A stretch of 64,000 nt of DNA from Balanoglossus misakiensis (taxonomy: Eukaryota; Hemichordata), in contig CM082576.2 of assembly GCA_040954595.2 (NCBI GenBank), positions 2,852,001 to 2,916,000 of the forward strand, in the 5' to 3' direction. Both the position numbers and the translations under genes were made by a program. The number at the start of each line of letters is the position of its first letter. The first letter of the stretch is position 1. The notes beneath the pieces were generated by a model. It saw only the letters and a program-made list of their open reading frames with translations. It was not told the DNA's origin and made no database searches. Below, piece after piece: positions 27,901-40,721 of this stretch.

Positions 27901-30900
27901 AGGGGATATGATGATGGATTTTGATGGTAGCCGCCGTCGTGGATGAATACCGTTCCCTTTGAACCGGTTGTTCGGGAATTCTCTGTTGAGTCGCGACTTC
28001 TCGTGATACGCAGCTTTGAATGAATATACAAACATCACTGTTTCTTCCCTGTCATTAAAATTATCGAACGTAATTGTCATTGTAAATATTTCACAAATGG
28101 TATTTTGTCGTTTCGTTAATTGCTGACAAAAGATACCAGAGCTTTCTTTTCTGACAATAAAATATCTTGAAGATCCAAAGTGTCTCTTGGTGGCAAGAAA
28201 ATTTTCCTCACGCCGTGACACTTAGTAGCAGAAAGTCCATCGATGTCACTATTGCAAGTGAGCCCTCTGTGGGCAGCCTTTAGAAACCTAGGCTATTATG
28301 TACCCTAGAAGAATATTCCATCCACTGTAATAGTACACCTTCTTTCATAGCCTCTTCAGTTATATGTGTACTGTATAAACCACTACAATTAGTTTGTAAA
28401 AATCAGCCACTCGTTCTGTGAAAAAATCACACACCGAATTTTTACTTTGTTATTGTCTAGAATCATTACGAGAGCTTTTACGGGTAAGCGAGGCCTAAAT
28501 CAAGCGATGACAGATTTCAGCTCCGCCGTCGAAAGTTAACGTCATTGATCGTATCCGGGAAACACGTTTTTTCTGGTATATAGTCTTCATCCTCATGACA
28601 GGCAATGAAAAATCAATTTGCGCGGCATTACTTAGCAAATGGACCATGTATTCTAAATGCAAATAATCTACTTTATGGAGGCTCACAGATGTAGATCTTG
28701 ATAGATTTTGACAGTGCTGTAAAACATATAAAGAGTAAACACAGCTTTTAAGTTTTCCGGACTCGGACACTGGTGTGTACTAAATCTCTTGTTGGAGACG
28801 GATGGACGTTTCATAATATGATGTCCAACCCAATACATTGACGGGCTCTTTACAAGATAAAGAGCGCCTCCTTGCGTTCAGTATCGTATTCCCACATTGT
28901 ATTTCTATAATCCACCTGCCACGCCTCCCAAACACCTATGTACCAACAAATACCGTTGGTGCATACACTACCTCTCCCCTTGAATCAAATTAAAAGCGTG
29001 GACTTCGGACAAAAGGATGCGTGCTTCCATTAACAAGCATATTGATCGAATCATAAAAGAGTCGGTGAAAATTTCAACGGTTGTCGCAATCCTAGTGAAA
29101 AAGGTGGAATGATGCCATGTTCATTATTTTGTCTCACGTGATTTTCACGCACGGAATAGTATGGGTTGAATTGGAATGTGGAGTAATACAAAAGACACGA
29201 TGCCGTGACAAGAAATTATTTTATCATATCATGTATTCAATGAATTTGTTATTGTGTGCTTATGTTTGAGTAGAGCCTTTCGCTCCTGCACAAATATTAT
29301 CCGAACCCAAAATGCATCTTATTCAATGCTCCAAACTACCACCAAGACAGTGTTGCCATGGCACTACACGAAATCCCGTTTCTAAATATTTTCTCATGAA
29401 CACAAACACCTTCTGAAGAAACGCGTTAACCAGCAGCACCGAACTCCCCCGTCACGTTAATTGAAATAATTGCTTCCCATGAAATTCAATTTCCACAAAG
29501 TATAAATTTCAGCTTGTTTCTACCAGACACCGTGGGTGAATGGAGCGTGACGTAAAACGCCATTTTGTCGGCAATGAGCTATTTTCAGGCCGGAAGACTT
29601 CAGGTAAATCGACGGCGTTCCCGCCATCTTCACACTATGTGCTTTCATCGTCATTATTTCCCTGTGTGTGTTTTTGTTTCTTAAACATCCGAACACACTC
29701 CTTTCAATTTTCCCGTCAACTGTTTCATTGGTACAACATGACAGATGTGACTGCTGAGTTGACAACTCAGCGTGAGTCCACCGCGGAAAAGAAAACACGC
29801 GTCTACAGATCTTTCTTATTCATTTCCTTAAACATGGGCGGCCGTCCTATCGAATTGACAGGAAGCGTATTGTCGTGATTACATGACAGTTAGTTTAAAG
29901 GGTTATGGTTCGCGAGAGTACGTTCACTTCGATTGATAGTCTGCCTGTTTGAATAAAAATGGACATTTTAAGCGATCACCGATATCAATTGGATTATCGG
30001 GTGTACTGCAGGAAAAAATATCTTGGAGGTCAGAGGTTACGTGATTGTGAAATAGAAATGCCTCAAGTGTCGTTCGTATATCGTTACATAGAGACATGAA
30101 CGACCCTCAGAATCATCCAATGTGATGTTTAAAAATACCCACGATAATGTTATTTTTGATACAAGCGCCCTCAACAGCTGGCATGGGGTTCTCAAAACTT
30201 AAGTAGATTACTTGCGTCATTCAAGAAGTTCCAGGGTAGATATTGAGATAAATATGACGCGTCTGTTACTCATGTGGCAAGTCAAAGCATACATAGCTTA
30301 AATAAATAAATAAATAATGGATGGATGGATTGATGGATTAACGAATGAATGAATGAATGAAAGAACGAACGAACGAACGAACGAATGAATGAATGAATGA
30401 TAAATCGGACATTCTACATCTCTCCATCATGCTTGAACGCTGGTCATGTTCAACGGCCATGTGTGCACTACTACGTGACAACAAGCAACCGGAGGCAAGG
30501 ATCGAGGTAGGAAATAATGTGGCACTGACGAAAGAAAGTCACCGTAAGGATGTGTAAATCGGAGAGTAAGCATCGACTACTTCACTGGAATGGAGCCATT
30601 TTACAGCAATTGACGGCGAATTCATTCCCAATTCAGCAGTCTATTAACGTAGTCAAATAATTTCTGTATTGTTGAATTCTGAGCGAAATCATTGAGAGTG
30701 TACAAAGGCCTTACGGCGAGTTGCCATTTCCGTCATTAAAACCTCTCAGCTTTAGTTTTGTCTCAATAGCATAAAAATCCCATTTTGTTCACCAGGAGCT
30801 AAAAGGATTAAACGCCTGTCTTTTAATTGGCGTTTGAATGCGCGGAAACGGTCGGCAGCTTTCTTTCTCTGTCGCGGGGTCACCCCGGTGAGTCGCGACA

Positions 30901-33900
30901 ACTGCTAGCGCAGCTTAAATGTGTCGTGACACGAGAGTGGGAAACAGAGTTCTCTCACAAAAATGTTAATGACTGCATTGCCCGCTGGTTGGAAGATTTA
31001 CCTTCTGATGGAAGGCAAAAAAAATGTTGGAAGTAGGGCGGGCGGAGGGGGGGGGGTGCTCCGTTCCAATAACCAGACCATTAGTATCAAAGCACCCCAA
31101 AAGCATACTATCTACAGCATCAGAACACAATCACAAGAAAATGATAACAGATTTCCGTGATCCCTGCATTTTACACGACGCTAAACTGAGAGATTTCATG
31201 CTTTGTTTGGTATCACCATGGCAACATGTCTTGAAGATCTTAAACGATTTGGCAGAACGTCAGTGAAGGTCTCCGCTATCGTGTTTCCGTGTTAGTCAAT
31301 TAATATTCATTTTCTGACAGAAAACAACCCTGGCATGAAAAATCTGTTAATGGGATCGGTAAATGTCCTTTCTATATAGTCTCGCTTTCAGGGTTATCTA
31401 TAGCAGCAGCAAATGTACACAACGTCGGTTGGCACATTCAAAGGCGCGTTAAATCGTCTTTACGAAAGTTGCACTTAAGTCTATAAAAGGACAGGTGTAC
31501 TATTTTTTTTTTCAAAGGCATGTGAACAATGTCGGCAATGACTTACATTATAGTTGAACTATGTGGTTTACGGAATGATGTTTATACACTGACAATTGAT
31601 TATCAGAGATTAAATTTATCTATATTATTATTCTTAGCACAATCAGACAGAAATCCACCGCAGGGTACAGTACTATAACGAATGCATGCCATTTAGTCTT
31701 TAATATGGAGGTTAAACTGAACTATACATTTTCGACAACTGCCATTCAGGGCTTAGTCAGTAGAAAATGTTTGTGCAGACATTATCACTATTGGGTGTAC
31801 TTTGAACCAAAGTGCCAAGCGAAGTGTTTGGCAGTTTGTACTGCAAACCCTTGTACACCACGGCAAAAGACAGAATAAATGTGCGTTTTATGAGGAGTAC
31901 ATGAACCTTGTCCTAATTTCGGTCTCGTCCGGGCGTCTTTGAATTTTATAACTGGCGCACCTAGTTTTCGCTGCCCCATCTATTGATTAAGCTGTTCGAT
32001 TTGTTGACTAACTTAATTGAAAACCTGTAATTCTGTCCCGCGAGAATGTTGATTCTTCATAAAGGACCCCCTTTACACCAATTATTTATGATGCCATGAT
32101 GACGTTCATTGAAATGATCCATAAATAAAACAGGACCATCGTGGGATGAGAAAACGTCGATGTGTTTGGGGAATCGAATTCAATTTCAGGTCGAGGTCTA
32201 AATTTGTCACTTTTTTCGTGTTGAAATCATAAATCAGCGATTTCACATTGCGATATTGTACACGCAGGGAGTGCTGCGGAACTAGATCAATGGGAAAATT
32301 ACGGTCATTCCCAAATTATCATTAAGGCAAAAAATCAAGGTGCTTCGTTTCACTTTGATAATTAACCTTCCAAATCAGACTTTGTGAATAATGACATTCA
32401 TTTTATTAATCATTATTACGACTATTCAGCTCGTCTGATGATAAATGAGTTTCTGTTCAGATTAATGCTCTCAAACATGAAAAACTAGCGCCAGTGTTGG
32501 CCCATTAAGGACGTCGTTATAACTTGGAGGCCATTTGATTGCTGTGAAAACTTGAAGTATAAAAATTAAAATATGGATGGAAATTTGTTTGAACTTCTAA
32601 TAGTTACACGGGGAAAATGAACAAACTCACATTTTTCATAAAAATGTATTTGATAGAGACTCGTTAAAACGAACCCTGCACGTAAATATATCGCTAAAAT
32701 AATAAAGTGATTTAATTGTGTGTGTTACGATATTTTATTGGCGATTTGATGGCCTCAACAATGATTTCGTATGTTTTTCAACTAAAGAAAATGATACCCT
32801 TGACCGGCCAATGTTGAATATTTTGTAAGCATTGCGGATCAAATGTGAATTCGCTTAGTTCAAATGATAATGACGAGTAAAAGCGTCTTTTGTCGACTTC
32901 AGGAAAAAATCCCGGGTGGTAGGACAAAATGTAGGCTTCCACTTATCTGTTTTCTTTCAATAGAAAAAAAAGAGGGAAAACCGGCGCCTGGGAAAGTGAG
33001 GATGTCAAACCCTTTTAATAAAAAGCGATTCAAACTCGGCGTGATCGCCGAGAACAATCGACGTATTACCCAAGTTGTCGGCTGATGCGATTGCTTTAGG
33101 ACACACTAACATTTCAAAAAAGCGGGAAAGGTGTCAGTACAGTCCAGGATGCGTGCACGCTAGAACCCGCACAGATTAGAAGACATTATGTTCCAGATAC
33201 TGAAATCCAATGTTCGTGGCTTAATGTCACTTTGCACAGGTCTGGTTTTCTCCGATTATACGGCCATGGCAGGTTGAAATTAAGTACACTTCAAAGAAAC
33301 GGGACGGCACGAAAAAACATCAACATCATCTGCCGATAACCAAATCCAGGGGGCGGTACAAAGCCGTCATGTAACCGTTCAAGCGACAGAAGCCGTTCAT
33401 CGACTTATAAATATTGCAAATTTTAATCCGTCTGTCAGCCATCTGAGTGCATTAGAAGCCAATCCGGTTCAAGTAAAATAAACGACAGTACAGATCGGTG
33501 TTCCCATTTGTCAGATTGAAATGACCGAGTCAAACTTGCGTACATTGTACTTTGGTAAAAATCGAGTATCATTCCACAATATATATTCATGGCTTTGAGT
33601 TTCAAACTAAATTTCACTCGCCAAAAGATGTGTTACTAACTCCTTGTTGCTTCACTTGTACATTGGAATGTACAGCTCTAAATAATGAATTTTAGAGATA
33701 TGGTGGTATTCAACACGATACCTCCATAGAGCGATGTACAATGTGATGTAAACAGTACCCAGGGGAGGACTGGTCGAGGTATGATTGCAAAAGCAGTTAC
33801 GTAAAAAAAAACAGGTCAGGCTTCGGGGAAGACAGTTAAACTTTGAAATTATTGTCTAACGTTTTCTTCTCTATAGTCCCAAAGGAGTAGACGTGCCAAA

Positions 33901-36900
33901 ACAGTTTATATTTCTAAAAGTGTAATTTTCGAGGAGTGTGAGTTAAACTGGATATCGTCGGAAAGATAAAATGCATAAAGATGCCGCTACTTGCCTTCAA
34001 TATATGAAAGTATGAAATGAATTAAAGTACTTTTTATATAAATATCGTTCCCCAAGCTATCGTACGCTATCTTTCTTGGTGCACTTATCTCGGGTATTAA
34101 TAATTTAAGATCTGGCCCGTCGGTATGATTAAGCAGAATATAAACTGAATACATTTCGATTTATGAAATTTCCATGCCCGGATCAATTACAAATCCTTTA
34201 CGACATCTTAATCAGAGTAGGCATCTCACAAAATGCGAATTTCTATCTCATAATGGTTTCTATTTTAAACTTGTATCATTTGTTTCTTATAGAAGAAACC
34301 ATTGCCAGAAGCATTACGTTTTTGCTAACAAATACCATACAGTGTCTATACAACGTCCGACGGTCCTGTGTGTAGATTCCGTTCTTCTTAATCAGGCGTT
34401 CAGTTCAAATCATTCCTCTATAGTGGTCACCGTACCGCGTTATTTGACTCGCTTCTGCGATCATTTCCAGGGTAAAGATTAAGATTGTCAGTTCGACCCT
34501 TCACCTTCCATTTATATGTGTCCCGCACAATCGACTTCAAATCTGTGGATTAGAAGCAGATTGCAATTCCGATTCTCGCCACTCAAGGATATCGCTCGAC
34601 TTCAGATCAAGTGCTCGCTCCTGTGCAGGCTTCTTTTGCTCTGACATGTACACCGTATCTGATATCAGAGCCGGCATATTGACACTTGAAATACCAAATA
34701 TGACGTGGCCACTCTAGCTGCATAGAACGCTGTTCAGAGCTAAGAGGCAGATGTGTTCTCACGGCAGATCACATTGATGCCCCGAAACCTGTTCCGTTGT
34801 ATCAGTGGCGAATATCTTGTAGCACTCTTCAGCCGATCCACATCAAAGGAAACGTTGATGAACATTTTATTAATTCTTTATTACAATGTCCCGTCTCATT
34901 TCACACTTGTTTGGGTCGATTGCAAAGCTGTAAACCGACGCCATTTTGAAATATAATCACGTCCAAAAGGAATACACAGATTTTTCCAGAAAGGTGCTCG
35001 ATTTTGTTGACCGGAAAGAAGGGGTCACTCTTCTCCCCAGACGTTCGACTGTTGGGGTCACTCCGGGGCACACGATACCTAGCCGAGCTGATGCAAAGCA
35101 GCGTTCATCAAAAGGTTATTTTCCCCAGACGCACTGTCAAAGGCGGAATAAAAGGCTCGGCGTAATAGCAACAGGGGGTGTGCGTTCACCCAACACTTGG
35201 TGCCAGGAAGTCTGCAAAGGAAAAGGGCAAGATTTGTCAATTTCACTCCCACCGGTTATACGGCTTAAACCGTCGTCTGTTGACGTTACTTGTTCCTTTA
35301 GTTTAGAATTGAGCATGCTGTTCTAGTTACTCAGAACTGTTACAGGTCACAAAAACGACAGACATGCCGTTTGGAAGTCTTCAAATATGCAGTAGCTGAT
35401 GCCGTTTTCTCCAACCTTTTCATTCATGTTTTAACAACAGGTTTCTCAATGCATCTTGTATTGTATACAAAGGACCTGTCTTGAAAAATCGAATAACAGG
35501 TGGTCTTTAGGGTGTGCATACATGTACTTTAAACATTCGAAAATAGCAAACGTTAAACGTGTATGTATATTCTTCAATACTGAATCAAAATATGTTTGAT
35601 ATCACAGTGCATACGAACATGCATGCATACATACAGCATATACATTTGGTATCATACATACTTATTCTGCTGCCCGAAGTGCAATAATGCAAGCAGTTAT
35701 TAATGTGGACAGCAAGTTTAATAATGACTGTCTTGCTATTTCCACATTTCGTGCATATTTTTAATCAGAACGTGTTAGATATTCTTTCGGTAACCTCTGT
35801 AATTTTGTCTACTACATGTTGCAATATGAGAGTTTGCATCGTCAGGATGAAACTCAGAAACGGCTTAATCTTTTCATTCTAAAATTCGCGTATGCAAGTT
35901 TGCACAAAAACAGCGGTATCCACCAAATGTTTTTCATGAATATATACTCCAGTAAATCAAATTTTTCCACGACAAGGTATTGGCACATGTTTAAATGCCG
36001 CTATATTGGTTGCGTTGGTAACGCTGTCACCAACGTCACTCGCGCGCGACCCCGACACTGCCTGTATACGTGGGATTATTGGCATGATCAAAATTTCTGT
36101 CACGTAAGAACGTTTCATCATTGCATCATTGTTCTGACAAAACTGCAGGCACAGTGGTTACCGCATGTCCCTGCCAACGATTCATCTTATTTCGGCAACC
36201 ATAATAATGGCAGCATAAAATAGTTTCCGGAGTGAAGCAAATATGATGAACATACAGCAACCACGACGATTGTGTGCCCAAGGCCAGACAAGAGTCCCCC
36301 CTGAAATTGCTTTATATAAAAGGGAAAAATCTCAGTCTGTTTTCAACGGAACGACGAGATATAGTTTTTTAATTGAGACGGATTTCTTACTGTTGTTTTT
36401 TTTAGTTTAAAATGGCTTCAGACAGATGTAGACATTGTGGCTGATGACCGGAATATCATAGCTTGATGGACTGTCTTTTTCTCTTCTTAAAATGCAATCC
36501 CTTAATGTCACAGGCGCCACTTACAGTGGAAGATTGTCTCCACCTGTGAACATGAACAGCACTCTTCATGCAAAATTTGGAAAGTGCGCCAACAAAACTC
36601 TACTGCCTACATGTAACTGTGACAGTTTGATAGATTTGTTAACATATCAGGAGTGTGACTATACATACAGCAAGGGGAGACTATTTCCTATATCCTACAC
36701 ACGGTTTGCGCATATATCCGATGCGACTCATATTCGAAACATAAACCGGTCGTTTAAGGCGAAATGCCGGGTAATCCGAATTGCGATTGGTTCATAAAAC
36801 AGATCCCGGGGTACGAAGCCGGATTATGAACTAACGCCATTCTGAGATGAATTGAAATGTGATGTGCTACGCTGGAAGGATGTACGCCGAATAAAAAATT

Positions 36901-39866
36901 GAACAGCAACATTTACCGCCGCTTGTCTTCGGTGGAACACTGTAGTAATATTATGGAAAAAGGTAAAAATCCCCCCGGGCAATCAGACGGAGTATTCACA
37001 TACAATCGCGATACAAATAACGTCATAAATAACTGTCGTCTTGCAAATGTACACGCGTAGATGAAATTGCAAGTCGAATAATTTTATTTGAGTGTTCTTC
37101 AAAAAGCAGACTATTTTGAAAGAGACTGAGCATTTACGTGAACGCATCATCTTATAATGCCAAGACGGCGAAGAATGGTGTGTTCGAACACCGACATTCA
37201 AGGCATCATCGCGCCGTCGAGAATGAAGTCCCGCGATGACTTAGCATTCAACACGCCACATTTAATTGCAAACTCAAATCGACTGGAATGACACCATATT
37301 AATGACATCGAGTTAAGTCGCCGTTTAAGAACCAACATCTGAAGACTACAGATTACCAGTCACAGGTGCCGATGATAACTGTATTAAAGTTTCATCATTT
37401 CTCAGCGGGGCCACGTGACTAATGCACTGTTCTGCGCCACCGGTTTCCAAGTCGACGACTGCGGGTTTTTTCTTGCATTGTAAACTTGCAATGCGAGGTT
37501 AGCAGGATGAGCTCAAGTGTTTTGTTTGGACGATTTCTCATGCGAACGTGGGTTCGATGGTGTCCCCTGGCGGAAACCCAACTATAACTCTGTTTTGAAA
37601 GCCAAAGGATCAAAAACGTCCTGCGCATCGCAAGTTTCCCCATTCTTCTTCTGCTCAAAAAGCCGCAACCAGGCAAGGCAAGCCAGGAACTTCATGTCAA
37701 AAGTAATGCGACAATACTGAAACACTTAACACTAAGACGTGCTAGATTGTGAATACACGAGATGCAATTACACAGAAAATGTAATTAAAACCGTCCCTGA
37801 CGGATTTTCAAGCCTTGATGTGTAAAAAGAGGGCCTCGTTTGTACGATCTCCAAGATATTACGGCAAAATTGAGTGACAGAACTTTTAATGTGGTCAATT
37901 TATTTTAATTAGTGACCGGTATTGATTGCAGCACAATCGGGACTCACTCCGGCCCGTCAAATTTGTTCCGAAAATGTCTGCAATTAAACAATCACGCGTG
38001 GAACGTTTTATTAAATGAAGTGAGATATGGACACGAATCAGAACCTTCAGTTCAAGGACTGTGTTCCTGTCAGTTTCTCAGAATAAAACGACTGTGACAA
38101 AACAAGATCAGATTTTACACCTAGCCATCGCGGGTAGCTTTCGTGATCATCTTTTTTCGCGAGTGATCAACAGACGGGCAATACGGTAAAACGCCGATGA
38201 ATCATTGACAAAAAAATGACATGTGATTTCCCAATAAAAGTTTCAATAAAAGCATCTAATGGGCACAGTTGGTTTTCGAATGACGCCTACAGTGATTGAT
38301 TGCACATTATCTTTCAATGTCACACGAGACAGTTATGGAAAAAAAAATCAACAAAACAGGTCATCATGGATGACACAGACCCTGCCGGTATCTGGAATCA
38401 GCTGAATTAACGTCACTGCGAGGCCGAGAAATGGAGATCAATCACAGGGCCAAATTGGGAAAGAAATCGGAGGAACTTAATCATCACTGTGTAATATGTC
38501 CTGTCAAACATCTTGGGTTTTCTACAGATCCACTGGTTACCTTCGGTTAAACATCTTCGAAGTTAAAACACTTTTCCTACTCGACTCACAGTCACTTCGT
38601 CACGTGCACTCGCACCATAGCTGTGGATAGCGTTCTAAGTGGAAAGCTTGAAGTAAGGTGAAATTCTCGGGGCATCACCTGCGTTCTGCATTCAATTTGC
38701 AAGATTATGTATAGAGAATAACTGCATTTGGTGACAGAGATGTGACGAAGTTGCCGGGCAAATCAAATCTTTGCCGGCGCGTTAAATCATTTGATGTCTG
38801 CTGACGTTAACGAGAGCTCAATTTAAGAAATTACCTTTCTCTACGTTTATCAGCCCGGATCACGTTTATGTGAGACCCCCTTTTACATTATCTCTCTCCA
38901 TCGTCGAAATCTCATTCTCAAACGTTGCTTGTGACAACACCGCCTGCTAATACAGCATCAATCTATTATCTCACCATCTTTTCCCTTACGGCTGAAACAA
39001 TATGCTTCACATTTCCGTCAAATTTTGGTCCTGCGTGGGGCAATTTATGTCCTCGTAATTCTCATGATGACAGTAGCATTAAAAGGCTCGGTCACGTGAA
39101 AATGAATGCGTAGAAGGACGGTGCAAATCGAAGTCGCAATTTCTCACAAAAACTTTAAACAAAAATAAATGTAGGTTTCTATATGTGCCGTGTGGCACCA
39201 ACTAGCTAGCCAGGCTATGTTTATTTCGGGTAGGAGAAACTCTCTAAAACATGTATTGGCCTCGTGGGTTAAAGATGGCTTTTCAAGTGCGCCCTCACGC
39301 GGTTGCAGATAGCCTGAGAGTAGCCAATCATGTAACGCCTTACTCGGTCGGAACGCTAGCAACATATTCTACCCCGATCAGTGGCAGCATAGAAGATGGA
39401 ATTTGGCCTGACAGGGCACACGCGTAATCTCATGTAAAAACCGTAAAAGCATATTTGCTCAAATCCAGGCCCGTGTAATTCTATAGTTCGGATTATCAAA
39501 CTAATAAGGTAATACCGGATTGAATATTTAAGCGATGGTTTCCGCACAGGGAGTATACTCTTTGCTAAATTCTAAATTCCCACGGGAAACTGATGCTGAT
39601 GACGATCTGATAGAAAATGTTCTCAGATTACATTTTAGTTTAATGAACATGTTCTCTATGATGCTATAACCGTACAGTAAAGTAAGCATGGACAAAGCCA
39701 TATGTGCTGAATTTTTGAAGACACAAAAACTTCTCATGCATAATTTTAGACAAATGTCACTCGAGACTGAATTTGTCTCATTTCAAGCGATAATATCGTG
39801 GAAATCCTGATGCCACATTGGTGCTATAGGGAATGATCATTTCCGTTCTTGACAGATTTGATAGTT
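24989..39866. other. No gene recognised
   Basis: About 15 kb without a supported exon, RNA gene or transposon. It contains the compound tetranucleotide repeat at 30.3 kb and a G run at 31.05 kb. Open frames near 34.9-35.3 and 35.8-36.2 kb exceed 110 codons but show no recognisable domain. The stretch could be an intron or an intergenic regulatory region. Confidence 0.5.
30297..30402 (+). repeat. Compound tetranucleotide repeat (AAAT/GGAT/GAAT/GAAC)
   Basis: Ordered blocks: (AAAT)n, (GGAT)n, (GAAT)n, (GAAC)n, then (GAAT)n again. Adjacent blocks differ by one base per unit, as expected when point mutations in a tetranucleotide array are spread by slippage. Confidence 0.9.
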
Positions 39867-39883
39867 CGATCGATAGATCGATC

Positions 39884-39958
<75 letters not shown>

Positions 39959-39980
39959 GAACAGCCAGACAGACAGATAG
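39867..39980 (+). repeat. Compound GATC/GATA/GACA repeat
   Basis: A few GATC/GATA units, then about a dozen GATA units, then about nine GACA units with late interruptions. It lies about 400 bp left of the satellite block. Confidence 0.92.
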
Positions 39981-40387
39981 GGATACAATAAAGTTCTATG
40001 TTATCTCGTTGAATGGACATTTCTCAGCATTGATATAGTATCGCGTGTTCTTCCCAGAAGTTCTCTGTAACACGCTTTTTATTGTTACAGCTTACTTGTA
40101 ATGCAAACACTGCAAACGTTTTGGTGCAGTGCTACAATCTCATTAAGGGTTGTATCGTTTTATCACACCATTATGTTTTCAAAGGAGTCCATGATACATT
40201 ACTTATAGGCGAACTCACCGGAGGCAAGGACTTGCTTTTTAACGTACCGAACCTATAGGGAGAATCGAGAACACTTCCAACGTCCGGAGAGATATGTCTG
40301 GCGGTCTATTCATAAAGGTGCACAATGTTTTAGATAGAGAGTCCAGATATAATACACTGTGGTATACCACTGGAAGCTCGCCAGTAT

Positions 40388-40721
40388 GACATGTGAATGC
40401 CAAAATCACCAAAATTCACAAAGTCAAGAATTTGTCATTTTTTGAGCGTGTATGAGCTATAATCCAATGCATATGACATGAGAATGCCAAAATCATCAAA
40501 ATTTACAAAGTCAAGAATTTGTCATTTTTTGAGCGTGTATGAGCTATAATCCATGCATATGACATGAAAATGCCAAAATCACCAAAATTCACAAAGTCAA
40601 GAATTTGTCATTGTTTGAGCGTGTATGAGCTACATTGTATAATCCATGCATGTGACATTAAAATGCAAAAATCACCAAAATTCACAAAGTCAAGAATTTG
40701 TAATTTTTTGAGCCTGTATGA
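40388..40721 (+). repeat. Left flank: family A satellite units, direct orientation
   Basis: About four diverged units start at GACAT landmarks 40388, 40475, 40561 and 40654 (spacings 87, 86 and 93). The core reads AAAGTCAAGAATTTGTCATT, then TTTTGAGCGTGTATGAGCTA, then TAATCCATGCATATGACATG. Shared blocks (AAAGTC, TTGTCATT, TGAGCTATAA, CCATG) and a near-identical period show that family A and family B share an ancestor. The third unit carries a roughly 7-bp insertion. The switch to family B falls at about 40722. Confidence 0.9.

Noticed and set aside
34946-35326. 126-codon open frame rich in Arg and Lys
   Set aside because: No domain, low-complexity basic composition, and no neighbouring gene features.
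35816-36223. 135-codon open frame
   Set aside because: No motif, signal, splice or composition evidence; consistent with a chance frame.
37400-37570. tRNA-derived SINE (GGTGGCGCAG A-box-like on minus, GGGTTCGAT B-box-like on plus)
   Set aside because: The two boxes are on opposite strands and wrongly spaced, with no tRNA fold or tail.
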